Assembly: GCA_016841485.1 (NCBI GenBank) | Contig: JAENZA010000001.1 | Coordinates: forward strand, 120,255-184,254 | Direction: 5' to 3' | Length of the DNA: 64,000 bases | Source: Methanobacteriota archaeon | GTDB lineage: Archaea > Halobacteriota > Methanomicrobia > Methanomicrobiales > Methanomicrobiaceae | In this document: piece by piece, positions 29,571 through 38,855 of the stretch | How the letters are laid out: each line of letters starts with the position of its first letter | Position numbering within the stretch: the stretch's first letter is position 1 | The notes under the pieces: model-generated | Database searches by the model: none | What the model was told of the DNA's origin: nothing | The model's input: only the letters and a program-made list of their open reading frames with translations | Translations under genes and position numbers: made by a program

Positions 29571-30087
29571 GTTCGATACCCAGGTGATCCAGCACCCGGG
29601 CGACCACCATGTCTACCAGGTCATCGATGGTCTTGGGTTTGGTATAAAACGCAGGGGAGATGACCATCACGGTTGCGCCTGCTTCGTCGGCCGCCAGCAT
29701 ATTTCTCAGGTGAATACGCGAGAGCGGCATCTCGCGTGGCATCAGAAGGCAGGTCCGTCCTTCCTTGAGGCAGACATCCGCGGCCCGGGTGATCAGGTTG
29801 TCCGAAACACCGGCCGTGATGGCGGCAAGGGTCTTCATGCTGCAGGGCACGACAACCATCCCGTCATAGCGGAATGACCCGCTTGCAAGTGCGGCAAACA
29901 TATCATCATTTTCTGCATAGACCGCATCAAACCCGGTCAGATCGACATCTTCAAGCTGCGCAATCCTCTCTGCAACATCAGAGATGATGATGTGCACCTC
30001 TGCTGCCGGGGTCAGTATCTCCAGAAGCCGCCGGGCATATATAATCCCTGACGCACCGGTAACTGCGACTACGTATTTTTTCTTCAT
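29533..30087 (-). CDS. ubiX: UbiX flavin prenyltransferase
   Basis: VAVTGASGIIYARRLLEIL; VVVPCSMKTLAAITAGVSDNLITRAADVCLKEGRTCLLMPREMPLSRIHLRNML. Confidence 0.95.
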   Translation of the reverse strand: MKKKYVVAVTGASGIIYARRLLEILTPAAEVHIIISDVAERIAQLEDVDLTGFDAVYAENDDMFAALASGSFRYDGMVVVPCSMKTLAAITAGVSDNLITRAADVCLKEGRTCLLMPREMPLSRIHLRNMLAADEAGATVMVISPAFYTKPKTIDDLVDMVVARVLDHLGIEHDLSSRWGGEDA

Positions 30088-30102
30088 GATCCCCTCCTTA
30101 TC

Positions 30103-31311
30103 CTAATAGATTAGTCTGTACTGCTTAGTGGGCTTTTTGATGGAAAGTACCTCAGAAGCCGCATCCTCCACCATTTTCCTCTGGTCAGGCAGGGTGTACA
30201 CACCCAGACGCCACTGAAGTTTCCGGGTTTCATTGAGTGTCCTCATGAGTGGTGATAGTTCATCAAGACTCGTAAGGTCATGATGATTTTCCACCTGAAC
30301 ACCCATCCGCATATCCGAGGGAAATGCGGGGATGTCCACGAGAACGCTTTCCTCTCTAACACCTGCATGATCTGCGATCTCTGCAGCGATGAGTCTTCCT
30401 TTCCCGGAGGTGACCTCCTGTGCGTATGATGCGGGATTGACCCGGTCATTTCCGACATACAGGGCACGTTTATAGAGACGGCGTGTCTTCAACCTCTCAG
30501 CCATATCTCTGGCTATGGCCGACGAAGAGGCAAGAAGCGTACTGAAAAAGGCATCATCGTCCATTGCAAAGAGCGTTGCTGCATCGGTGGTGCCGCTCTC
30601 TTCAATATGGCACTTCAGTGCAAAGATCGCCATCGCCTCGGCGATGCGGGACACATGGTGGAAATAGACTGCTGGTCGCATCAGCGTGCGTGCAATCAGA
30701 AGGGATTCCGCCGAATTTATTCCACTTTCCCGCAAATGGAGACCAGATTCCTGGTTATACGCAGTACTGTGGATGAGGCGGTCGGGGTCGACCGTGCCGT
30801 ATGGGACGCCCGTATAATGGGCATCCCGCATCAGGTAATCCATACGATCGACATCAAGGTCACCATGAATGATCCCTGCAAGAGGATGGTCGCCATTGAC
30901 GATCTCACATAGTTCCCCGGGTTCGATGCCCGCGCAGTCCAGTGCTTCACCAACTCTCTCCTGTCCCACAATATGCGAGATATCCTGATGACCACGTCCG
31001 CAGTATTCCTGCATCAGAGACTCAGTGGCATGGGAGAAGGGGCTATGCCCCACATCGTGTAAAAGACCGGCAGCTCTGACCAGAAGTCTTTCATCCCCGC
31101 TTAGATCAAGATGTGCTGCCATCGATCCTGCCAGATGCATGGTTCCGAGCGAATGTTCGTACCGGCTATGGTTCGCCCCCGGATAGACCAGATGGGAGAA
31201 ACCAAGCTGACGAATGTAACGCAACCGCTGGACCGGAGGTGCATCGAGAAGGGGAAGAAGCTCATGTTGTACGCGCACATGCCCGTGCACGGGGTCCTTT
31301 ATCGTCTTCAT
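30103..31311 (-). CDS. HD-superfamily phosphohydrolase
   Basis: KDPVHGHVRVQ...RLRYIRQLGFSHLVYPGANHSRYEHSLG; AAGLLHDVGHSPFSHATE HD motif; HGDLDVDRMDYLMRDAHYTGVPYG. Confidence 0.92.
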   Translation of the reverse strand: MKTIKDPVHGHVRVQHELLPLLDAPPVQRLRYIRQLGFSHLVYPGANHSRYEHSLGTMHLAGSMAAHLDLSGDERLLVRAAGLLHDVGHSPFSHATESLMQEYCGRGHQDISHIVGQERVGEALDCAGIEPGELCEIVNGDHPLAGIIHGDLDVDRMDYLMRDAHYTGVPYGTVDPDRLIHSTAYNQESGLHLRESGINSAESLLIARTLMRPAVYFHHVSRIAEAMAIFALKCHIEESGTTDAATLFAMDDDAFFSTLLASSSAIARDMAERLKTRRLYKRALYVGNDRVNPASYAQEVTSGKGRLIAAEIADHAGVREESVLVDIPAFPSDMRMGVQVENHHDLTSLDELSPLMRTLNETRKLQWRLGVYTLPDQRKMVEDAASEVLSIKKPTKQYRLIY

Positions 31312-31329
31312 TCGCGCCCTTTGTTAAGA

Positions 31330-31349
31330 ATCAACATATATTTGTTGAT
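31330..31349. promoter_or_regulatory. 7-6-7 inverted repeat in the divergent HD-hydrolase/cofD promoter region
   Basis: ATCAACA-TATATT-TGTTGAT, lying between divergent genes and containing a TATA-like core. Confidence 0.35.
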
Positions 31350-31365
31350 AAAACTATTGTGTGAC

Positions 31366-32259
31366 ATGTTAACTTTCCTCTCCGGCGGAACAGGCACGCC
31401 CAAACTTATTCGCGGATTTCGCACGTCCTATGCCGACCATGACATGGCGGTGGTCGTAAACACCGCCGAGGATATGTGGTTCTCCGGGAGCCACCTCTCC
31501 CCTGACATCGACACGGTGATGTATCTCTTTGCGGACATGCTGGATACCGTACGGTGGTGGGGAATCGAGGATGACACCACCCACACCTCTGATTTTCTGA
31601 AGAAGATCGGATTTCCCGAAAAAGTCACCCTTGGAGATCTGGACAGGGCGGTCAATATTGCCCGTGCCGAGATGCTGAGATCCGGGAAGACCCTGACCCG
31701 TGCCACACACACACTGTGTATCCATCTTGGGGTGGATGCCACCGTTCTTCCGATGTGCGACACTGAAGTAACCACCTGTATCAGAAGCGGGGAGGAGATC
31801 CTCCATTTTCAGGATTACTGGGTAGGGCGGCGTGGAAAGGTTGAGATTTCCGAGATCATGCGCACATGTGAAGTGCCTCCCGTGGCAACCAGGGAAGTTC
31901 TCATGGCAATACGGGACGCTGATGCCGTAATTATCGGGCCATCAAACCCGGTGACAAGTATTTCCCCCATTCTCGAATGTGAAGGCGTCGTTGAGGCACT
32001 ACGGGATCAGACGGTTGTGGTCGTCAGCCCCTTCATTGGCGATGCCCCTGTCAGTGGACCCGCAGCGGCACTGATGGAGGCATGGGGCATGGCCCCCAAC
32101 TCTGCATCTACCTTTGACCTGTACCGCGAATTTGCGGACATCTACATCCAGGACATACGCGACCCGAATGCGCTCCCGGATGCAATACAGATGGATACCC
32201 TGATGACCGACCTTGAGGCTGCCACTTCCCTTGCGGAAGAAATACAGGCATACCTCTGA
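31366..32259 (+). CDS. cofD: 2-phospho-L-lactate transferase (F420 biosynthesis)
   Basis: MLTFLSGGTGTPKLIRGFR; VVVNTAEDMWFSGSHLSPDIDTVMYLFA; IIGPSNPVTSISPIL. Confidence 0.95.
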   Translation: MLTFLSGGTGTPKLIRGFRTSYADHDMAVVVNTAEDMWFSGSHLSPDIDTVMYLFADMLDTVRWWGIEDDTTHTSDFLKKIGFPEKVTLGDLDRAVNIARAEMLRSGKTLTRATHTLCIHLGVDATVLPMCDTEVTTCIRSGEEILHFQDYWVGRRGKVEISEIMRTCEVPPVATREVLMAIRDADAVIIGPSNPVTSISPILECEGVVEALRDQTVVVVSPFIGDAPVSGPAAALMEAWGMAPNSASTFDLYREFADIYIQDIRDPNALPDAIQMDTLMTDLEAATSLAEEIQAYL

Positions 32260-32286
32260 GAAGATGTCTCCCTGATGTGAACACGG

Positions 32287-33276
32287 ATGAGTGCTGACTA
32301 CTATGCGTTCTGTGCTATCGATCAGGCTGTTGCACGGACGAAAAATATTCTCATCCCCGTTAAGCGGGGAGTGTGGCTGCGTCTTGCTCTGATCGCCTTC
32401 TTTGTTGGCGGCAGCTTCGGCGGAATTGAGACGACCTGGCAGGAAAACCACTCTTTCCCGCAAAATATCCCCGCTATCGACCCGGCAGGTATCGGTCCGG
32501 AATTGCTCACAATTGTTGCGGCAATTATTGCCTTTGGACTTTGTTATGCCCTCATATCAGGCATATTCCAGTTCATATTCTTTGATGCGATACGTGACGA
32601 TAACATTGTCATCAAACAATATTTCAGCAGGGAAATCGGAAACGGCCTCAGGTATTTCTGTTTTATCTTTGCAATATCAGTGATATTCTTTACACTTCTG
32701 GCAATACCCGTCGCGCTCATCCTTTCCGGTGGAGCCCCCGTTGGTACGGGAACGTTCGCACAGCGGGCATCCCTTGTTCTCGGCTATGTTGCCTATGCAA
32801 TGGCACTGGGTATTCCCTATCTGGTTCTGGTCCTCTTTACCACCGATTTTGTCGTTCCAATTATGCGTCTTGACAACTGCGGAATCCTTGCAGGATGGAG
32901 GCGGTGTTTCATGCTCTTCAGGGGACGATGGAGCCAGGCGGTAGTATATACAGGTATGAAAATACTCTTCCTACTTGTCATGGGCATTATCGTTGGAATT
33001 CTGGTCGGCATCGCTGCCGTTCTTCTCGGCATCCCCGTGTTCCTGCTGGTCGCAGCTACCGGATGGGCGCCAATCGGCATCGGGCCGTATACGGTTCTTT
33101 TTGCAGTCTATGTCAGCTCCGTGGTGTTCCTGGGTCTTCTCTTCAGCGTTCCGTTCATCACTTTTTTCCGGTGCTACTCGCTCTATGTTCTGGGAGGCCT
33201 GAACAGGGCATATGCGGTCTTTGACAGTTCCACGAAAACTCCCCGGACCGGTGATAACAACAATGATGCGAATTAA
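32287..33276 (+). CDS. Polytopic membrane protein of unknown function
   Basis: Several long hydrophobic segments (LALIAFFVGGSFGG, LLTIVAAIIAFGLCYALI, YFCFIFAISVIFFTLLAIPVALIL, ILFLLVMGIIVGILVGIAAVLLGIPVFLLVAA). Confidence 0.8.
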   Translation: MSADYYAFCAIDQAVARTKNILIPVKRGVWLRLALIAFFVGGSFGGIETTWQENHSFPQNIPAIDPAGIGPELLTIVAAIIAFGLCYALISGIFQFIFFDAIRDDNIVIKQYFSREIGNGLRYFCFIFAISVIFFTLLAIPVALILSGGAPVGTGTFAQRASLVLGYVAYAMALGIPYLVLVLFTTDFVVPIMRLDNCGILAGWRRCFMLFRGRWSQAVVYTGMKILFLLVMGIIVGILVGIAAVLLGIPVFLLVAATGWAPIGIGPYTVLFAVYVSSVVFLGLLFSVPFITFFRCYSLYVLGGLNRAYAVFDSSTKTPRTGDNNNDAN

Positions 33277-33297
33277 CGGATACAACGGAACCGTGCC

Positions 33298-34203
33298 ATG
33301 ATTACAATACTTGCAGGCGGCCGGGATACCCTGAAAATTCTTTCGGGAATGCGATGCATCCTCGATGATCATCAGGTGACGGTTATCTGCTCCACCGCTG
33401 ACGGGAGGTGGGGCCCTTCGGGGCTTTCCCTGCCAGGCATTGACGGTGTCATCTATCTCTATGCAGGTATCCTCAATGAACGGGCGTGGCAGGGTATTGA
33501 TGGTGACACTTTGGTAACCGCAAATGCCCTTGAACGTATCGGACATCCCGAATATCCTGCATCCGGAGACCGGGCACGGGCACTCCATATTATGCGCTCA
33601 TTACTCCTGGATGAGGGATGTTCCCTTACACAGGTGGTCATAGATGGGGCTGTGGGGTACCATGTTGAGGCCTCGATTCTTCCGGTGGCCGATAGTATCC
33701 CGGAAACCCTGGTCTCCACCGATACGGGGGACAGCCTCACACTACCGGATTACCACGAAGTGTACGGAGCAGAGAGGCAGGCCCATGGATGTTCTCTGAT
33801 CCTGCGTCGTCCCCCCCCGGCGACGGACACTGCACTGCAGGCAGTGCGGGATGCAGACGTGGTCATACTCGGACCGGGAAATCCGGTGACTTCGATAGTA
33901 CCTATTCTGGCCTGCAAAGGAATGCACGATGCACTGAACAGGGCAAAAGTCATCGCCTATGCACCTTATACACGGGAACGGGCAGCGATGTGGAGAGAGA
34001 AAAGGTATGAAAGTCCTGAGCATGTCACCCTCCCTCTCTTGGGAGGGTATGCAGACATCATCATTGCCGATACGAAGGATCCTGCGATTATCGACGGATC
34101 ACTCAGGATGGATACGAGAACGGATACAAAAAGGCAGCGGGAATCCCATGCCTGGGACCTTCTGGCAACAGCACGAAGCCTTACCTGCAAAGGAAGGCTA
34201 TAA
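33298..34203 (+). CDS. Divergent CofD-like protein (paralog of the upstream cofD)
   Basis: MITILAGGRDTLKILSGMR; DGVIYLYAGIL; VVILGPGNPVTSIVPILACKG; same length and core motifs as CofD but altered N-terminal signature. Confidence 0.8.
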   Translation: MITILAGGRDTLKILSGMRCILDDHQVTVICSTADGRWGPSGLSLPGIDGVIYLYAGILNERAWQGIDGDTLVTANALERIGHPEYPASGDRARALHIMRSLLLDEGCSLTQVVIDGAVGYHVEASILPVADSIPETLVSTDTGDSLTLPDYHEVYGAERQAHGCSLILRRPPPATDTALQAVRDADVVILGPGNPVTSIVPILACKGMHDALNRAKVIAYAPYTRERAAMWREKRYESPEHVTLPLLGGYADIIIADTKDPAIIDGSLRMDTRTDTKRQRESHAWDLLATARSLTCKGRL

Positions 34204-35445
34204 TCACCCGATTAAATCATTCACCGCATCTGCAAGCTGATTAACATATTCCACACCGGCGGAGATGCCGCCCCATAACATCCCCAGAAGATTCGTGATG
34301 CCCGAGAGGCCAAAGTCTTCAGAACCAGGTACAGGTGTCATTGCCGGATCGATGATAATGGGTGTTCCGGCAGCAGTAGGTTCCAGATTCGATGAGGGAG
34401 TATGCGAAATCTCTCCGGAAGTGCCGGTTCCCTCTGTCAGGGATGCCAGGTACTCCCGGGAATCCTCAGCTTTCGAACGAGCCTTCTGCGCATATGACAG
34501 GGCAGAGAGATCATCACCGCTGTTTTTCTTCTCCTGAGCCAGTATCATATATGTTCTGGCGCTCTCCAGCCGGGACTGTACCAGCATCGCCCCCTCGCTG
34601 CTATAGCCCGGGGAGTGTCCATATTGCACGAGGAGTTCCTCGGTCCGGGAAATAGCAGTTTCAGCCGACGAAACCGTTTGAAGATACATTCTTTCCGAGA
34701 GACACGAAGTAGCATCGCCAATCAGGTCCCCTGCAGAGGTTATTGCAGCATAAGCATCTGCAGGGGGCAGCGTTGCAGATGCGACAATAAGATCCTGCGC
34801 ATCAGCATACGCTTCCTGCGCCTCGGCGGTATCTGTTCCCTCTGCATAGGCCGTCCGGATGAGGCCTCCCAGATTCTCGAGGTCCGACTCGGCAGTCTCT
34901 CTCAACGCAGTGACATCGGCGGCAGTAAGAACCACGGTTGTGACTTCGACTGTATCCAGGACCGTTATGCCGTCCGCAGCAATATGGTCAATGCTCATCA
35001 GCCTCTGTTCACCAGAGCCATAGAACCCTTCTGAGACGGTCCCGTTCAGGTGCACAATAAGTTTGGTAAATCCGCTGTTGAAAAGCTCGAACCCGGTTAT
35101 TCCGGCGTATCGTCCCGACCTCTGGACCTCACCAACCGTTCGCCCGTCACTCAGAATCTCTACCTCCCACCGGGCATCAGAGAGTCCGGTCGTAAGATCC
35201 ATATATTCACTCATTGAAGATACCGAATAGATCACCTCCACATAGACGGATGCCTCATCTCCAACAATCAGCGTTTTCCCGGGGGAGATCACCGGGTCAC
35301 CGGCAGTCTGGAGGGCTACCGCAGGGAGCACAGCAATGCTGCATATGAAGAGCATGAAGAGGGAAATGAGGGGAATATAACGTACATATCTCCGTGTTTT
35401 ATCCTGGCATCTGGACATCAGAAGAGTATCTTTTCGAATAACCAT
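34204..35445 (-). CDS. Secreted/membrane-anchored protein of unknown function
   Basis: N-terminal hydrophobic signal (YIPLISLFMLFICSIAVLPAVALQ), beta-rich region, Ala/Glu-rich helical region, Pro/Thr linker. Confidence 0.65.
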   Translation of the reverse strand: MVIRKDTLLMSRCQDKTRRYVRYIPLISLFMLFICSIAVLPAVALQTAGDPVISPGKTLIVGDEASVYVEVIYSVSSMSEYMDLTTGLSDARWEVEILSDGRTVGEVQRSGRYAGITGFELFNSGFTKLIVHLNGTVSEGFYGSGEQRLMSIDHIAADGITVLDTVEVTTVVLTAADVTALRETAESDLENLGGLIRTAYAEGTDTAEAQEAYADAQDLIVASATLPPADAYAAITSAGDLIGDATSCLSERMYLQTVSSAETAISRTEELLVQYGHSPGYSSEGAMLVQSRLESARTYMILAQEKKNSGDDLSALSYAQKARSKAEDSREYLASLTEGTGTSGEISHTPSSNLEPTAAGTPIIIDPAMTPVPGSEDFGLSGITNLLGMLWGGISAGVEYVNQLADAVNDLIG

Positions 35446-35534
35446 TTAACTTCATCTTTTTAGACCATTTATGCAGATTCGACGGCATATCCAATCAACG
35501 GAGTTTCGGAGATGTGCGAAAGATTCAGACACTG

Positions 35535-38273
35535 CTATTTTTCAATCGCCCGGATGACATCCCTGATGCTCTCCGCCGATTTTTCATCAGCACCAGATTC
35601 GGCATTTCTCAGGGAGGTGAGGGCCAGAGATCCCAGCTGTACCAGAGCAGCCCCCGCAGCACCCCGCACCACCGGGTCCTGACTGCCAAGGAGCGTGGTC
35701 AGCCCTTCACAGGCCGCATCTCCCCCAATCCTGCGGATCTCATCTATCAGGCGGTTCTGCATCTCGGCTTCCAGCTGTTCAATCAGGTCCAGAGCATAGG
35801 AGATGACCTCATCCCCCCCCTCATGTGCCTTGTCTATATCGCCCTTGCCCATATTGTAGAGAAACATTTCCCGGGCATTCCGGGGGGACCACCCGAGAGA
35901 ATCAACAAGATTTGTGGCTAAATACGCCTGATTGCGGTCACTGCTCCCGAATGCGTGCATGATGTTTTCCAGAAACGGGCTCTCAGATTCGTACATCTGT
36001 ACCAGCAGTTCCTGAGTAAGCTCCGGATCGCCTTGTTCTATTCTGACCAGCATATCTACGAGGGAATCCGCATCAGTACCCCCGGAGAGATGATCACCCG
36101 TCGTCTTTCCAGTACCCATTCCAACATCAGATTGGTCCTCCAGGCCACTCTCACCACTATTCCTCAACCGGCCGGGTTCATATCCCGCTATTGCATCAAA
36201 TGCCGCCGCACCCCGCCGCCCGAGGTCTATCGCGTCCTTCATGGTACCCTCGACAAAGGGAGAAAGGAAAGGAGCAGCAAATTCGGGATCTATTTCATTC
36301 AGTGCGGCAACGGCTGCTTCCCGCGGATCTCCCACGGCGTGTTCTGCAAATTCCGTGAGGGCGGGCACCGCCCGGCCACCATGAAGGGCCAGTGCGTGAG
36401 AGACCGCATCCCTTACATCACAGTTTGAATCATACAGGTGGTTGATAAGGACAGGAACGCTATCGGGTACACGAAGCTCCCCAAGCGCCTGTACAGCAGA
36501 GATCTTTGCACATGGATTATCATCATTCAGGGCCTCAAGCAGGTGAGGGTATGCCGATTTCCCAAAGAGTGCCGCCGTCATTGAGGCCGCATGCCGGACA
36601 TCTGCGTCCCCATCACAAAACAGGCTAAGAACTGCAGTTATCGCCCGTGGATCCTGTAGCGAGCCGAGACTCGTCACCGCAGCTCCCCGTACCTCTGCGC
36701 AATTATCCTTTGCCAGCACTAAAAGCGGTTTGAGCATGGTTGAAGAGCCCAGAAATCCCATCGCTTCAGCAGATGCAGTCCGTACCAGTGGACTTTCATC
36801 ACCGGCTGCCCGGGTAATATACGGGTGTGCCCGCGTTCCCATGATCGAAAGGACATCCACTGCAGAGGCCCGTATTGCAGGATTGTTCGATTCCAGAGCA
36901 AGAACCGCATACTCGAAAGGAACCATTTCCGGTTTCTCTTTCCCTTCGCTGACCTCAGTAATCTTCTTTTCAGCGGTTTTTTTCGCACGGAGCCGCCGGA
37001 ATCCCTTAAGAACCAGAATCTCGCTCTGATGAATCTCAGCCTTTCCGGGATCTAACTCGCTCCCTTTGCGCTGTTGTGCCTCCTGCTCCCGGGTTATTTT
37101 TTCCTGTTCCTCAATCTGCACTCTTCGACGCTTTTCTTCACGTTCACGCCGCTTTTTCATATCTTCCATCGTCTCTTGCGCAGTGTCCCTTGCAGAAACC
37201 TGTTCCGGAGTGGATAACAGGGCAGTCACTGATTCCAGTGCCCGGATACCCGGCTCTCCCATCAGGGTCAGGGCACGGACAGCCCCTTCGGCCTCCGGAT
37301 CACGGGCCCTGATCATCCGGCTGCATTCATGGATGGCATCCACTCCATACCCGGCCACCTTTTCCCATTCCATCCTTGCGATGAGATATCTCAGGTTCTC
37401 CTGTTCCGTCCGGGGGACCCACCCCATATGGTTGAGGCCCCATGCCGCATTGAGCCTTACCTGAGGGTCCGGGTGAGCAAAGGCCTCTTGAAGAATAGAA
37501 CCGGTATATTCCGGACTATACTTCCCAAGGGCATCAACCGCAGCACTTCGAACATTCGCATCGGTGTCGGAAAGGGCACTTTTCAGGGTATGAATCTCCC
37601 GGGGATCCCCGATTTCCCCCAGAGTCCTTATCGCCCGGCAGCGGACGCCGGCATTATCCGACAGGGAAAGGTTTCTCAGAAGAGGCAGGGCAGCAGACCC
37701 CTGTTTCGCGATGCCGTCCCAGTCATTGCATAGGTAAAAAAAGCGTGCAATATCTGCAGGATTTTTTGGTGTCCACCCAAGATCCTTCAGATAACAGGCA
37801 GCACTAAAGCGGTCATCCCCTTTCAGTTCCGGGAGAAGGGATGCCACATAGGGTGCCGCATTTCGCCCCATTGTCATGAGAAGAGAAAGAGCTCCACGCG
37901 CTGCAGGATTTCGTTTCGAAAGAACCGCATTGGTGAGATCTTCATAAGGAAGATCTGATCGCTTTTTGATGCTTCTGACCAAGGATTTTCTAAATACATC
38001 GGTCCCATAGCCAGCCAGAACCAGGACGGCTCCGTGGAACGGTCCGGCAGTATCAATCAGGGTGTCGGCAAGACCATTCATGCGGGTCTCGTTTGTCGCA
38101 AGAAGGCCCTCAGCAGCCCGTTGTGGATCTTCCATCGCCATGCGGAGGAACGCATTCGCTGCCAGTTTCTTCTCCTCATCAGTACCCCCAACCAGGAAGA
38201 CGCAGAGACCTCCGGCATCACCCTCCTGAATATATTGAAGAATGTCGAATCCGGACTTTCTGAAAATACCCAT
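35535..38273 (-). CDS. Large HEAT-repeat protein
   Basis: Many repeats such as VRSAAVDALGKY, VRLNAAWGLNHMG, IRASAVDVLSIMG, VRTASAEAMGFLG, VRGAAVTSLGSLQDPRAI, VRDAVSHALALHG; central KKRREREEKRRRVQIEEQEKITREQEAQ linker. Confidence 0.88.
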   Translation of the reverse strand: MGIFRKSGFDILQYIQEGDAGGLCVFLVGGTDEEKKLAANAFLRMAMEDPQRAAEGLLATNETRMNGLADTLIDTAGPFHGAVLVLAGYGTDVFRKSLVRSIKKRSDLPYEDLTNAVLSKRNPAARGALSLLMTMGRNAAPYVASLLPELKGDDRFSAACYLKDLGWTPKNPADIARFFYLCNDWDGIAKQGSAALPLLRNLSLSDNAGVRCRAIRTLGEIGDPREIHTLKSALSDTDANVRSAAVDALGKYSPEYTGSILQEAFAHPDPQVRLNAAWGLNHMGWVPRTEQENLRYLIARMEWEKVAGYGVDAIHECSRMIRARDPEAEGAVRALTLMGEPGIRALESVTALLSTPEQVSARDTAQETMEDMKKRREREEKRRRVQIEEQEKITREQEAQQRKGSELDPGKAEIHQSEILVLKGFRRLRAKKTAEKKITEVSEGKEKPEMVPFEYAVLALESNNPAIRASAVDVLSIMGTRAHPYITRAAGDESPLVRTASAEAMGFLGSSTMLKPLLVLAKDNCAEVRGAAVTSLGSLQDPRAITAVLSLFCDGDADVRHAASMTAALFGKSAYPHLLEALNDDNPCAKISAVQALGELRVPDSVPVLINHLYDSNCDVRDAVSHALALHGGRAVPALTEFAEHAVGDPREAAVAALNEIDPEFAAPFLSPFVEGTMKDAIDLGRRGAAAFDAIAGYEPGRLRNSGESGLEDQSDVGMGTGKTTGDHLSGGTDADSLVDMLVRIEQGDPELTQELLVQMYESESPFLENIMHAFGSSDRNQAYLATNLVDSLGWSPRNAREMFLYNMGKGDIDKAHEGGDEVISYALDLIEQLEAEMQNRLIDEIRRIGGDAACEGLTTLLGSQDPVVRGAAGAALVQLGSLALTSLRNAESGADEKSAESIRDVIRAIEK

Positions 38274-38283
38274 ATACGACGAC

Positions 38284-38739
38284 CTAATCCCTTCGACGAA
38301 TTATCATTGTTGAGATCTTTGCATGGGTTACCACCGCAGATGAGACACTACCCAGGAGAAGGGCTTCCAGTCCCGTGCGCCCGGTTGAACCGAGCACGAT
38401 GAGGTCTGCTCCGATCTCCTCTGCGGTTGCGATGATGACCCTTCTGGGATCCCCGTATTCCAGATAGAGATGAACAGGAATGCCTGCTTTTTCAGCTGAA
38501 ACGGATGCTGCCTCAAGCACCAGCTTCGCCTCGGTGGTGAGCACGTCGGTGATGATCTGATAATTGACATCAAGAACATCGCTCTGGGGTCCGGCCATCG
38601 TTGACTGCGGAATCGAAGAGTCGACAACACAGAGAACATGGAGGTTCGCCCGGTGAACCGCTGCTTCACCAATCGCTGCATCCACTGCGGCCGACGAGGT
38701 CTCAGAACCGTCGGTCGCAACAAGAATTGTAGATATCAT
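38284..38739 (-). CDS. Universal stress protein (UspA family)
   Basis: STILVATDGSETSSAAVDAAI...GADLIVLGSTGRTGLEALLLGSVSSAVVTHA. Confidence 0.95.
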   Translation of the reverse strand: MISTILVATDGSETSSAAVDAAIGEAAVHRANLHVLCVVDSSIPQSTMAGPQSDVLDVNYQIITDVLTTEAKLVLEAASVSAEKAGIPVHLYLEYGDPRRVIIATAEEIGADLIVLGSTGRTGLEALLLGSVSSAVVTHAKISTMIIRRRD

Positions 38740-38855
38740 TTAGCACCGTTTTTGATTTCTTCACCAGATAAGCAATTAATTGTTTGCATACTTCTCTTCG
38801 GCGCTGTACAAAATAAGATACTGTAGAAGAACAAAATGATACTCAGGAAATATCC

